DNA of 6,332 nt, taken from Gammaproteobacteria bacterium (GTDB taxonomy: Bacteria > Pseudomonadota > Gammaproteobacteria > Xanthomonadales > Marinicellaceae). Positions 1 through 5,769 of this stretch are shown in pieces. A model generated the notes under the pieces. It was not told where the DNA came from and ran no database searches. It worked only from the letters and a program-made list of their open reading frames with translations. The DNA lies in the NCBI GenBank assembly GCA_030426705.1, contig JAUHXW010000178.1, positions 1 to 6,332 on the forward strand, written 5' to 3'. Position 1 is the first letter of the stretch. Each line of letters starts with the position of its first letter. The translations under genes and the position numbers were made by a program.

Positions 1-126
1 ATAATCAATGAATAGCGGATATTTGCTGCCATGATTTTGGTTTTTTATGATTTGATTCAATAAGTTATGGGCTGTATCTTCCGCAGTTTGTAACTGTCCT
101 TTGGGTAACCTTTGTTGAAATGGTTT
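1..126 (-). other. Out-of-frame C-terminal part of the SDR gene, running off the window
   Basis: Read on the minus strand with codons at 124-126, 121-123 and so on down to 1-3, this stretch is open throughout. It encodes KPFQQRLPKGQLQTAEDTA, then a hydrophobic helix (HNLLNQII) and YPLFIDY at the window edge. C-factor-type SDRs usually continue after DTDLS with KPFQ.., a P(E/K)G(K/Q)L segment, an E(Q/D)(S/T)A..LL helix and a final F.D..G strand, so this is clearly the missing end of the neighbouring dehydrogenase. Restoring one base in the TTT run at 124-126 (AAA on the coding strand) would join TDLS to KPFQQ without a break. The true gene therefore extends past position 1. Either the gene has a real frameshift mutation or the read or assembly lost one base. 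Confidence 0.8.
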
Positions 127-701
127 GATAAGTCAGTATCGGTGGTTCCAGGATGTAAAAGCATGAATTTCACTTGTGGGTGTGTTCTGGCCCATTCTAT
201 GGCCAGAGTTTTGATGCCCATATTAAGTGCTGCTTTACTCATGCGATAGGCGTACCAGCCGCCTAAATGATTGTCCTCGATGCTGCCAATGCGGGCTGAA
301 ACAGAAGCAATGAGTTTGGCTGAAGGGCTGGTGAACAGGGGCTCCAATTGTTGTATCAACAATAAATGGCCCATGGCATTGGTTTGGTAATTATCCATTA
401 ATTGCTGGGCGTTCACTTGTTTTAAGGCTTTTTCTGGCATATAAGCATCTGTATGTAAGATACCGGCACAATTAAGTAGCCAATCAATCTGTTCAAACTG
501 GGTTGTCAGTTGTTGTCTCATTCTTTTGATAGAGACTTGATTGGTGATGTCGCAATGAACTTGCCAGACATTCTCTGTTCGTTTGAGTTCTGGGTCAAAA
601 TCACGGCTGGTACCAATCACTTGCCAGTTTTGATGGGCAGCACATAAATCCGTGAGTGCTTTGCCTATGCCTCGATTGGCACCAATGATGAGAATGTTCA
701 T
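57..701 (-). CDS. Short-chain dehydrogenase/reductase, C-factor/Sniffer type, C-terminus disrupted by a frameshift
   Basis: This is a cytosolic NAD(P)-dependent oxidoreductase of the classical SDR fold; its substrate is unknown. Visible motifs are the dinucleotide-binding GANRGIG (residues 7-13), D51 in CDIT, NCAG (77-80, a variant of NNAG), N108, a serine at 139 lying 13 residues before the catalytic tyrosine, and YxxxK with Y152 and K156. The GSIEDN...GG...YRMSKAALN pattern is typical of the C-factor (CsgA)/Sniffer carbonyl-reductase-like subgroup. The ATG at 701 overlaps the TGA of the upstream epimerase gene by 4 bp (ATGA), so translation is probably coupled; no strong Shine-Dalgarno is visible. 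After the conserved HPGTTDTDLS (183-192) the frame goes off family: the last 22 or so residues look unrelated, and the frame stops at 57. The expected C-terminus is present in another frame (separate entry). The family is sure; whether the protein works in its present form is not. Confidence 0.88.
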   Translation of the reverse strand: MNILIIGANRGIGKALTDLCAAHQNWQVIGTSRDFDPELKRTENVWQVHCDITNQVSIKRMRQQLTTQFEQIDWLLNCAGILHTDAYMPEKALKQVNAQQLMDNYQTNAMGHLLLIQQLEPLFTSPSAKLIASVSARIGSIEDNHLGGWYAYRMSKAALNMGIKTLAIEWARTHPQVKFMLLHPGTTDTDLSNHFNKGYPKDSYKLRKIQPITY

Positions 702-1609
702 TTCAACTGTTTGGTTAACGAATCAGTTAATTTTGGGTATTTGAATTCGAAACCGGCTTGGGTCAATCTTTTGGGTATAACCGATGCGTCAGCTAGCAAT
801 AATTCATCTGCCATTTCTCCGAAGCTCAGACGCACCATGAATGCAGGCATGTGCATAAAAGCCGGGCGCTTTAATGTTTTTGCAAGTGACTTGGAAAATT
901 CAGCATTGCTCACCGGGTAGGGTGATGTCAAATTGTATACGCCTTGAGTTTCACATTTGTTTATCAGGAAACTGATGGCTCTGACAGCATCATGGATATC
1001 TATCCAGCTGTATTGCTGTTTGCCATCGCCCAGGCGGCCACCTAAGCCAAGTTTAAATGGTAACAGCATGTCTTTGAGCGCACCACCTTGCGCACTCAGT
1101 AACATACCGAAGCGCAGTTGAATGGTTCTGATGCCACTTTTTAACAGAGGAGTGGAAGCAGCTTCCCAGTCACGGGCAATGTGAGCCACAAAATTATCAC
1201 CAGTACCGGCTGATTCGGTGAGTTGTTCTCCAGGGCGATCACCATAATAACCTATGGCTGATGCACTGAAAAAAGCTTCAGGCATTTTAGAATTTGATTG
1301 AATGGCTTGTACCAACCACTCAGTGCCCTTGATTCGACTGTCATATAAGGTCTTTTTGTAGTGTTTTGACCACCTTTTGTCAGCAATGCCGGCACCAGCC
1401 AGGTGAATCACAACAAACGGTTGTTTTTCACTCAACTTTGAAAGCGTTTCTTGATAGTTCCACTGTGGTTTATTGGGGTTGGCACCGACTCTGTTCAGGG
1501 GAACGATTTTAAATTGATCACTCAGTGAATGGATTATGTGCTGACCCAGTAATCCGGATGCGCCGGTAAGTAACAGCACAGGGTTTTCATGATTCATGGT
1601 TTTAAACAT
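698..1609 (-). CDS. TIGR01777-family epimerase-like NAD(P)-binding protein (YfcH/SDR39U1 type)
   Basis: This is an atypical/extended SDR protein, probably a cytosolic NAD(P)H-dependent oxidoreductase or sugar-nucleotide-epimerase-like enzyme; the true substrate is not established for this family. Numbering from the ATG at 1609 (303 aa), it has the Rossmann motif GASGLLG (16-22), the family signature LAGAGIADKRW (70-80), SASAIGYYG (115-123), an LRFGMLLS..GG segment (165-176), the LGLGG..G.G..YSWI block (187-203) and a C-terminal DUF1731-like segment from RPA (248) to GFEFKYP (about 292). Length and motif order match E. coli YfcH closely. Start choice is uncertain: the in-frame options are TTG at 1618, ATG at 1609 and ATG at 1597, none with a convincing Shine-Dalgarno. 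The ATG at 1597 would place the first beta-strand nearest the N-terminus, as in most homologues. The stop TGA overlaps the SDR start by 4 bp, indicating co-transcription. Confidence 0.93.
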   Translation of the reverse strand: MFKTMNHENPVLLLTGASGLLGQHIIHSLSDQFKIVPLNRVGANPNKPQWNYQETLSKLSEKQPFVVIHLAGAGIADKRWSKHYKKTLYDSRIKGTEWLVQAIQSNSKMPEAFFSASAIGYYGDRPGEQLTESAGTGDNFVAHIARDWEAASTPLLKSGIRTIQLRFGMLLSAQGGALKDMLLPFKLGLGGRLGDGKQQYSWIDIHDAVRAISFLINKCETQGVYNLTSPYPVSNAEFSKSLAKTLKRPAFMHMPAFMVRLSFGEMADELLLADASVIPKRLTQAGFEFKYPKLTDSLTKQLK

Positions 1610-1680
1610 TAAATACAATAGTTAAAGCTTAAATTGGAATCAGTGAAAACTGTGTAAAATTCAAAATAAAGTTTATTCCT
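1610..1680. other. Intergenic spacer between the membrane-protein gene and the epimerase gene
   Basis: This short AT-rich gap separates the kinase/regulator/membrane-protein unit from the two oxidoreductase genes. On the minus strand I tested TTTACA and TTCACT as -35 boxes. The hexamers about 17 bp further on (AATTTA and TAACTA) are poor -10 matches, so I do not call a promoter. The gap contains short AT-rich symmetric sequence (around TTAAGCTTTAA and CAGTTTTCACTG). Whether the last two genes are read through from the kinase or have their own promoter cannot be decided from sequence. Confidence 0.5.
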
Positions 1681-1686
1681 TTACTT
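1662..1686 (-). terminator. Possible weak AU-rich hairpin after the small membrane-protein gene
   Basis: On the minus strand AAAGTAAAG and CTTTATTTT can pair over 9 bp, with one G-U wobble and only one G-C pair, around a 7-nt loop (GAATAAA). The stem overlaps the stop codon of the small membrane protein. It follows an A-rich stretch, and the right arm ends in T residues but there is no long T-tract after it. The stem is thermodynamically weak, so this is at best an attenuating or partial terminator and may be chance in AT-rich DNA. Confidence 0.22.
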
Positions 1687-2058
1687 TTTTAGATGTTGTT
1701 TTAATAAAAAGGCAAGCCACCCCAGAGCTATGCTGACTAGACCTGAGGCAGTCATTCCATTGATGGATTCAATCCAAAGTTTTAAAACAACCAATACAGC
1801 AATAAATCCAGCTACCAAAAAATTGATGATAATAACCCATTGAGTCCATGCGTTTGGGATGTGTTTAAAACGGGCCAACCACCAATTCAACAAACCATAA
1901 ATATTGAAAAATACGCCTGAGAATAAAATAAACTTTAAAGGTGTATTGTTGTGTTCACTGAGCAGTTGAATGATGACATCGGGCAAAAAAACCAGCAGTG
2001 AACCTAAAGCTAAACAAAGTAATGCATTGATTTTTAATAGGTCGTTGACAGCTTGCAT
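1681..2058 (-). CDS. Small four-helix membrane protein of unknown function
   Basis: I do not recognise this 125-residue protein. Its hydrophobicity shows four likely transmembrane helices, at about residues 9-33, 41-62, 73-96 and 102-120. They are joined by short loops: a polar one with HNN around 35-40, a basic one (ARFKH) around 62-66, and WIESING around 95-101. The C-terminus is basic (KQHLKK), consistent with an inner-membrane protein with a cytoplasmic C-terminus. No enzymatic motif, signal peptide or metal site stands out. Its ATG lies 1 bp after the TGA of the response regulator (TGATATG), so it is almost certainly co-transcribed and translationally coupled; a weak AGGCG sits 10 nt upstream of the start. 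Its place after a sensor-less kinase and its regulator makes it a candidate accessory or signal-input protein, but that is inference from position only. Confidence 0.82.
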   Translation of the reverse strand: MQAVNDLLKINALLCLALGSLLVFLPDVIIQLLSEHNNTPLKFILFSGVFFNIYGLLNWWLARFKHIPNAWTQWVIIINFLVAGFIAVLVVLKLWIESINGMTASGLVSIALGWLAFLLKQHLKK

Positions 2059-2059
2059 A

Positions 2060-2926
2060 TCAATTCAACGCCTGGATAGCTATGGCAGTTGCAGACGTGC
2101 GGTTGTTGACTCCCAGTTTGCGGTAGATTTGTTCAAGGTGTTTGTTCACTGTTCGTTCACTGATGCCGAGGATGACGGAGATTTCCCAGTCTGTTTTGCC
2201 TTTTGCTACCCAATAAAGCACATCAGCTTCTCGGCGAGTGATTTTTAGTTTCAATTTCAGGGTCTGTTTTTCCAGTTTTAAATCAGCAGCCTTGAACTTG
2301 ATCAGGTGGGTTCCGTCGTTTTGTTGAGATAAATAGGTCAAGGTCAGGTTTTTGTCTTCCTGAACCAATTCCAGCAAATCATCGGCTTGGGCATCGGCGA
2401 GCCATTCAATCAAAGTCTGTAGGTCTTTGTTGTTAAGGGCTTTGATATAGGTGTTGGCTTGCGCGGTGGTCCAGGTGATTTGTCCCAGATGGTTAATGGC
2501 AGCCAGGTGCTGGCCAGTTGACTCCAGCGCCTGTTTACTGATTTGTGCTTGTTGGGCATTATTAATATGCACCTTGACCCGAGCCAAAAGTTCATCATGA
2601 TTGATGGGTTTAACCAAATAATCCACAGCTCCCTGGGTCAACCCCTGGACAATGTGTTCACTGTCGCTTAAACCAGTCATGAAAATGATGGGTGTGTCGG
2701 GAATGATTTGTTTCATGGCTTGGCATGTTTCAAAACCATCCATCTCTGGCATCACAGCATCCAGCAAAATCAAGTCAGGCTGTACCTTATGTAACACATT
2801 CAGTGCTTGTAAACCACTGGAAGCTATCAGTACCACATAGCCATGTTGGCTCAATGTTTGGTTCATCAAACTCAAACTGTCCGGGTTGTCATCAACCGCT
2901 AATATGGTGTGCTTTTGTTCAGTCAT
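2060..2926 (-). CDS. Response regulator, REC receiver plus C-terminal LuxR-type DNA-binding domain
   Basis: This is a cytoplasmic transcription factor of a two-component system. The receiver domain (about 5-122) has the acidic pair D12/D13, the phospho-acceptor D56 (LILLDAVMP), T84 and K106 (LVKPI). The C-terminal HTH (about 229-285) is a good LuxR/NarL-type match: ITRREADVLYWVAKGK, then EISVILGISERTVNKHL, then IYRKLGVNNRTSA. Between them, at about 131-228, is a linker longer than the usual NarL spacing. It contains AAINHLGQITWTTAQAN, which resembles the start of a PAS-like fold, then an Asp/Glu- and Lys-rich segment. The start codon lies inside the end of the kinase gene (8-bp overlap, ATGACTGA), so the two are cognate partners with near certainty. 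Its target promoters are unknown. The adjoining divergent spacer, the small membrane-protein gene and the oxidoreductase genes are natural candidates. Confidence 0.95.
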   Translation of the reverse strand: MTEQKHTILAVDDNPDSLSLMNQTLSQHGYVVLIASSGLQALNVLHKVQPDLILLDAVMPEMDGFETCQAMKQIIPDTPIIFMTGLSDSEHIVQGLTQGAVDYLVKPINHDELLARVKVHINNAQQAQISKQALESTGQHLAAINHLGQITWTTAQANTYIKALNNKDLQTLIEWLADAQADDLLELVQEDKNLTLTYLSQQNDGTHLIKFKAADLKLEKQTLKLKLKITRREADVLYWVAKGKTDWEISVILGISERTVNKHLEQIYRKLGVNNRTSATAIAIQALN

Positions 2927-4445
2927 TTAAACCAATCAAGTTTGCCAGTTGTGTTAAATTCAATTGTTTCACGGCTTCAGTCAATTGTTGATGTTCCGCC
3001 TTATTTATTTGCTGTTTATCTTGCATGGCTTTGAGGTGTTTTTCAATGCCATTGATGTGTCCAATTTCAATCAATTGTTGCAGAACCAGTCTGTCGCTGC
3101 GGTTGATTTTTATGGTTTTGACTTTTGCATGACCGCTGTGGTTATCAGTTTGTTTGTTCGAATTAACTTCCCAACCCAGATTGAGCAGGCGGTTCAAGGT
3201 AGTCAACAAGTTGTTGATTTGTATGGGTTTTGTGATGTAGGCATGGTGGTTTGGTTGTCGGGTTATTTCTTTGTCTCGGGGATTGGCCGAAACCATCACA
3301 ATCTTAAAAGTATGTTGTTGTTCACGGCACCAGTCTGCCAGTTGCCAACCATCTTCTGCGGGCATGGCGATATCAAAAAAAGCCAAATCATATGGGTTTT
3401 GTCCAATCAATGTTTTGGCTTGATTGGCGTGCTCCGCCAAATCAATCACAAAACCGTAGGGCTTGAGCATGGTTTGGAGAAGTTCACGATGCGCTTTCAC
3501 ATCATCAACAATCAAAAGGCGGTGATTATGTGGACTGGTTTTAACCTGGATTTCATTTTGATCATTTTGAGATGATTGGGCAGAAAGCATCAATTTCAGG
3601 GTAAAAACGGTGCCTTTCCTAGGCTCACTGTTAACCGTTAATTCTCCTCCCAGCAGTTCGGTCAATAATTTAGCAATCGTCAGCCCAAGCCCGGTTCCCG
3701 GGATTTTTTTACCTGCTTGCTCAATGCGCTCAAAAGGGTTGAAAATTTGTTCAAGTTGTTCATTTGCAATGCCACAACCGCTATCTGCAACCTCAAAAGT
3801 GGCAATTTGATTGCGGTACTTAACTGTTAGGTGCACAAAGCCTTGCTCTGTAAATTTAACGGCGTTCGATAAGAGGTTGAGCAGAATTTGTTTAAGTCGT
3901 TTACCATCTGTTTTAACCAATTGGGGGAGATGTTGGCTGATGTTTGTTTCAAACCTGAGGTTTTTTTGCTGCGCTTGAGAGGCAAACATTTGTTCAATCT
4001 GATTCAACAGTTGTTGTAAATCAATCACTTCGGACTGTACCCTCAGTTTGCCAGATTCGATGGCAGAAAATTCTAAAATACCTTCTATTAAGTGTGAAAG
4101 GTGTTCACAGTTTTTCCGGATCAAATGATAGCTTTGATGGTTCGGGTCTGTGGTCGCAGTATTGTTTTCCAGTAATTGTGCATAACCCATGATGACATTG
4201 AGTGGTGTACGTAATTCATGGGATACACCTGAAAGGTATTTGTTTTTGGCCAGATTGGCGGCTTCGGCATGGGCTTTCTCTTGCTCAGCTATTTGTTGCT
4301 GTTTATGTAATTGCTGGTTTTGTTTTGTCAATTGCTCAAGCTGTATGGCCCATTGTTTTTTTTGCGACAACCACAGCCACAGCCATAAACCTGAGACTAT
4401 CAGAATTGTCATACAAATAATGATGAAGGTAGCAAGCGTTGACAT
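2919..4445 (-). CDS. Hybrid sensor histidine kinase with one N-terminal membrane anchor and a C-terminal receiver
   Basis: This 508-residue inner-membrane kinase should autophosphorylate and signal to the overlapping response regulator. Order of parts: one transmembrane helix (about 4-26); a Gln-rich coiled-coil linker (about 30-68); HisKA dimerisation/phosphoacceptor with H76 in SHELRTPL (75-82); HATPase_c with the N-box LNLLSNAVKFT (N190, N194), G1 box DSGCGI (221-226), F-box NPFER (236-240) and G2 box GTGLGL (250-255); a receiver domain (about 308-422) with D314/D315, phospho-acceptor D358, S386 and K406; and a helical tail (about 445-508). There is no periplasmic loop and no recognisable PAS, GAF, HAMP or CHASE domain, so the signal-sensing part is not evident. 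The tail lacks a canonical HPt HxxKG motif. The ATG at 4445 has no strong Shine-Dalgarno; it is the first in-frame ATG and precedes the membrane helix directly. Confidence 0.95.
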   Translation of the reverse strand: MSTLATFIIICMTILIVSGLWLWLWLSQKKQWAIQLEQLTKQNQQLHKQQQIAEQEKAHAEAANLAKNKYLSGVSHELRTPLNVIMGYAQLLENNTATTDPNHQSYHLIRKNCEHLSHLIEGILEFSAIESGKLRVQSEVIDLQQLLNQIEQMFASQAQQKNLRFETNISQHLPQLVKTDGKRLKQILLNLLSNAVKFTEQGFVHLTVKYRNQIATFEVADSGCGIANEQLEQIFNPFERIEQAGKKIPGTGLGLTIAKLLTELLGGELTVNSEPRKGTVFTLKLMLSAQSSQNDQNEIQVKTSPHNHRLLIVDDVKAHRELLQTMLKPYGFVIDLAEHANQAKTLIGQNPYDLAFFDIAMPAEDGWQLADWCREQQHTFKIVMVSANPRDKEITRQPNHHAYITKPIQINNLLTTLNRLLNLGWEVNSNKQTDNHSGHAKVKTIKINRSDRLVLQQLIEIGHINGIEKHLKAMQDKQQINKAEHQQLTEAVKQLNLTQLANLIGLND

Positions 4446-4462
4446 GGCGACATGATATCACT

Positions 4463-4492
4463 ATTTTGGATAAGCCCTCATGAGAATGTTAA
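4463..4492 (-). promoter_or_regulatory. Candidate sigma70-type promoter for the kinase operon
   Basis: On the minus strand TTAACA (4492-4487) matches five of six positions of TTGACA. Eighteen bases further on is CAAAAT (4468-4463), matching four of six positions of TATAAT. Transcription would start roughly 10-15 nt before the kinase ATG, leaving a very short leader. The match is moderate in AT-rich DNA, so it is only a candidate. Confidence 0.3.
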
Positions 4493-4515
4493 TTAGTTTT
4501 TCGTCATGCAATCTT

Positions 4516-4527
4516 CACAGACCTGTG
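4516..4527. promoter_or_regulatory. Inverted repeat in the ompA promoter spacer, possible operator
   Basis: CACAG and CTGTG form a perfect 5-bp inverted repeat with a 2-nt centre. It lies immediately upstream of the extended -10 element, where a -35 box or bound regulator would sit. Its place is typical of an operator, but it is short and I cannot tie it to a known regulator. Confidence 0.3.
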
Positions 4528-4536
4528 TGCTATAAT
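4528..4536 (+). promoter_or_regulatory. Extended -10 promoter of the ompA-family gene
   Basis: TGCTATAAT is a perfect extended -10 element (TGn followed by the consensus TATAAT). No good TTGACA-like -35 box lies 16-18 bp upstream, which extended -10 promoters tolerate. The predicted start is around 4543, giving a leader of about 29 nt that begins in the perfect AT palindrome TTTAAATTTAAA (4541-4552). Such a consensus -10 fits an abundant outer-membrane protein. Confidence 0.75.
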
Positions 4537-4558
4537 CGCCTTTAAATTTAAAAACTCG

Positions 4559-4567
4559 TTAGGAGAG
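4559..4567 (+). promoter_or_regulatory. Strong Shine-Dalgarno of the ompA-family gene
   Basis: TTAGGAGAG contains the core AGGAG (4561-4565), 6 nt before the ATG at 4572. It is by far the best ribosome binding site in the window and fixes the start codon, consistent with high expression. Confidence 0.85.
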
Positions 4568-4571
4568 AAAA

Positions 4572-5690
4572 ATGAAAAAAACCTTGTTGGGAGTGGCTTT
4601 GTCTTGTGTGGCTGGTGCTGCATTGGCCAATGAATATGACGATCGCTGGATGTTGTCACCAAGCTTGATTTTTAATGCCACCGATGGTGCGAAGAACTTA
4701 GAGTCAAATTTTGGTTTTGGCTTGGGTTTAGGAAAATTTATCAATGAAAAATGGTCTTTGGACTTGGAGTTGGATCACGCCAGTTTTGATGCTGATGCCG
4801 GTGGTAATGTCGATCAAACCGGTTTGGGCTTAATGAGCCGGTATCATTTCAACGAAGAATCAAGTTTAAGACCTTTCTTGGGTATCGGTGCTGGTTATCT
4901 GGATCATAATGGACGTGGTGCCGCAAGAGCGGTTGATTCATCTGATTTTATGTTGAATTTAAGTGCTGGCTTGCGCAAAAAAATCAATGATCGAGTAGGT
5001 TTTATTTCTGAAGTAAAATATCGACTGGACACTGATGATTATACGGGTACCACTAACAGCTACGATGATTACCTGTTTAGTATGGGCTTGAATATCGCGC
5101 TGGGCGCAGCTCAATCATCCAAAGCAGCACCTGAAATCGTTGAACCGGCTCCTCAATTAGATTCAGACGGTGATGGTGTCAGTGATCAATCTGATCGTTG
5201 TCCAGACACACCAGCGGGAATGGAAGTTGATATGTACGGTTGTCACGATGTTGACGGTGATGATGACAATGACGGCGTGATGAATTCCAAAGACAAATGT
5301 CCTGATACCAGAGCAGGTGCTGTGGTTGATGCCGATGGTTGTGAAGTTCAGGTTGTGATTGAATTACAAGGTGTTCATTTTGACGTAGACAAAGCCACTT
5401 TAAGACCTGAATCAATCGTGATTCTGGATGCGGCTGTTAATACCATGGGCGAGCACGGTACTTTGGTTGTTGAAGTTGCCGGTCACACCGATTCGACTGC
5501 TTCAGAAGATTATAATCAAGCTTTGTCTGAGCGACGTGCGAAAGTTGTTTATGATTACCTGGTCGACAAAGGCATTTCAGCTGATCGCATGACCTGGAAA
5601 GGCTATGGTGAGTTGAGTCCAATTGCCACCAATGACACCGAAGAAGGTCGTCAGAAAAACCGAAGAACTGAGTTGGTTATTCAAGACTGA
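4572..5690 (+). CDS. OmpA-family outer-membrane protein: beta-barrel, TSP3 linker repeats, peptidoglycan-binding domain
   Basis: This 372-residue outer-membrane structural protein probably anchors the outer membrane to the cell wall. A typical Sec signal peptide (1-19, KK then a hydrophobic core, cleavage after AALA) is followed by an eight-stranded OmpA/OprF-like barrel (about 20-178) with alternating aromatic and glycine-rich strands. A linker rich in Ala, Pro and Glu follows (about 179-196), then two Asp-rich TSP3 repeats (197-257). The OmpA C-terminal domain (about 262-372) has GHTDS with D307, YNQALSERRA with R322 and GYGE; D307 and R322 have the same spacing as the diaminopimelate-binding pair D271/R286 of E. 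coli OmpA. The gene is monocistronic, with its own promoter and a terminator downstream. The domain plan resembles Pseudomonas OprF, but I use only the family name. Confidence 0.96.
   Translation: MKKTLLGVALSCVAGAALANEYDDRWMLSPSLIFNATDGAKNLESNFGFGLGLGKFINEKWSLDLELDHASFDADAGGNVDQTGLGLMSRYHFNEESSLRPFLGIGAGYLDHNGRGAARAVDSSDFMLNLSAGLRKKINDRVGFISEVKYRLDTDDYTGTTNSYDDYLFSMGLNIALGAAQSSKAAPEIVEPAPQLDSDGDGVSDQSDRCPDTPAGMEVDMYGCHDVDGDDDNDGVMNSKDKCPDTRAGAVVDADGCEVQVVIELQGVHFDVDKATLRPESIVILDAAVNTMGEHGTLVVEVAGHTDSTASEDYNQALSERRAKVVYDYLVDKGISADRMTWKGYGELSPIATNDTEEGRQKNRRTELVIQD
5160..5342 (+). repeat. Two TSP3-type calcium-binding repeats inside the OmpA-family gene
   Basis: Residues 197-224 and 228-257 each carry a DxDxDG-type acidic loop followed by CPDTxAGxxVDxxGC. 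The two cysteine pairs (C210/C224 and C243/C257) have identical spacing and are offset by 33 residues. In thrombospondin type 3 repeats such loops bind calcium; disulfides are likely in the periplasm. They form a rigid spacer between barrel and peptidoglycan-binding domain. Confidence 0.85.
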
Positions 5691-5700
5691 TCAGTATCTT

Positions 5701-5734
5701 AGAGACCTTTACTCGATTCTAAGCAAAGGTCTCT
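5701..5734. repeat. Perfect 10-bp inverted repeat downstream of the ompA-family gene
   Basis: AGAGACCTTT and AAAGGTCTCT are exact reverse complements separated by 14 nt. The repeat begins 11 bp after the stop codon. It lacks a T-tract, so it is not itself a canonical terminator. As RNA it would form a 3'-end stem just before the real terminator, which could protect the abundant message from 3' exonucleases, or it could be a protein-binding site. Confidence 0.7.
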
Positions 5735-5740
5735 CTTAGA

Positions 5741-5769
5741 AAAGCCTGGATTTATTCCGGGCTTTTTTT
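5741..5769. terminator. Intrinsic terminator serving ompA, probably bidirectional with comEC
   Basis: AAAGCCTGG and CCGGGCTTT pair over 9 bp with one T-G wobble around the 7-nt loop ATTTATT. The stem runs into a seven-T tract (5763-5769), a textbook intrinsic terminator for the plus-strand ompA gene. On the minus strand the same hairpin is followed by TTTTCT, so it can also end the convergent comEC transcript. Its right arm lies inside the last codons and stop of comEC. Confidence 0.88.

Noticed and set aside
1610..1680. A promoter for the epimerase gene
   Set aside because: The -35-like boxes TTTACA and TTCACT have only two-of-six matches to TATAAT at proper spacing, which AT-rich DNA gives by chance.
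1970..2248. Plus-strand 92-codon frame across the membrane-protein/regulator junction
   Set aside because: It is antisense to two supported genes, including the highly conserved HTH of the regulator; no family features.
2919..3130. Kinase C-terminal tail as a true HPt domain
   Set aside because: No HxxKG-type phosphotransfer motif is present; the histidine in EKHLKAM lacks the following glycine and usual context.
2964..3575. Plus-strand 203-codon open frame opposite the kinase gene
   Set aside because: It lies wholly antisense to the well-supported kinase receiver and tail region, has no Shine-Dalgarno and encodes no recognisable domain. Gln/Asn/Leu-rich coding on the other strand explains the lack of stops.
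3000..4350. Many recurring CAATTGTTG/TTGTTG-like words on the plus strand
   Set aside because: They are Gln-Leu-Leu-type codon runs on the minus strand in coding sequence, with no regular spacing, so not a repeat array or CRISPR.
4189..4455. Overlapping plus-strand frames of 72 and 88 codons with Cys- and Phe-rich products
   Set aside because: They are mirror images of the kinase N-terminus and coiled coil, and no ribosome binding site precedes them.
5179..5622. Minus-strand frames (78 and 61 codons) inside the ompA-family gene
   Set aside because: His/Gln-rich products are the complement of the Asp-rich TSP3 codons and the OmpA C-terminal domain.
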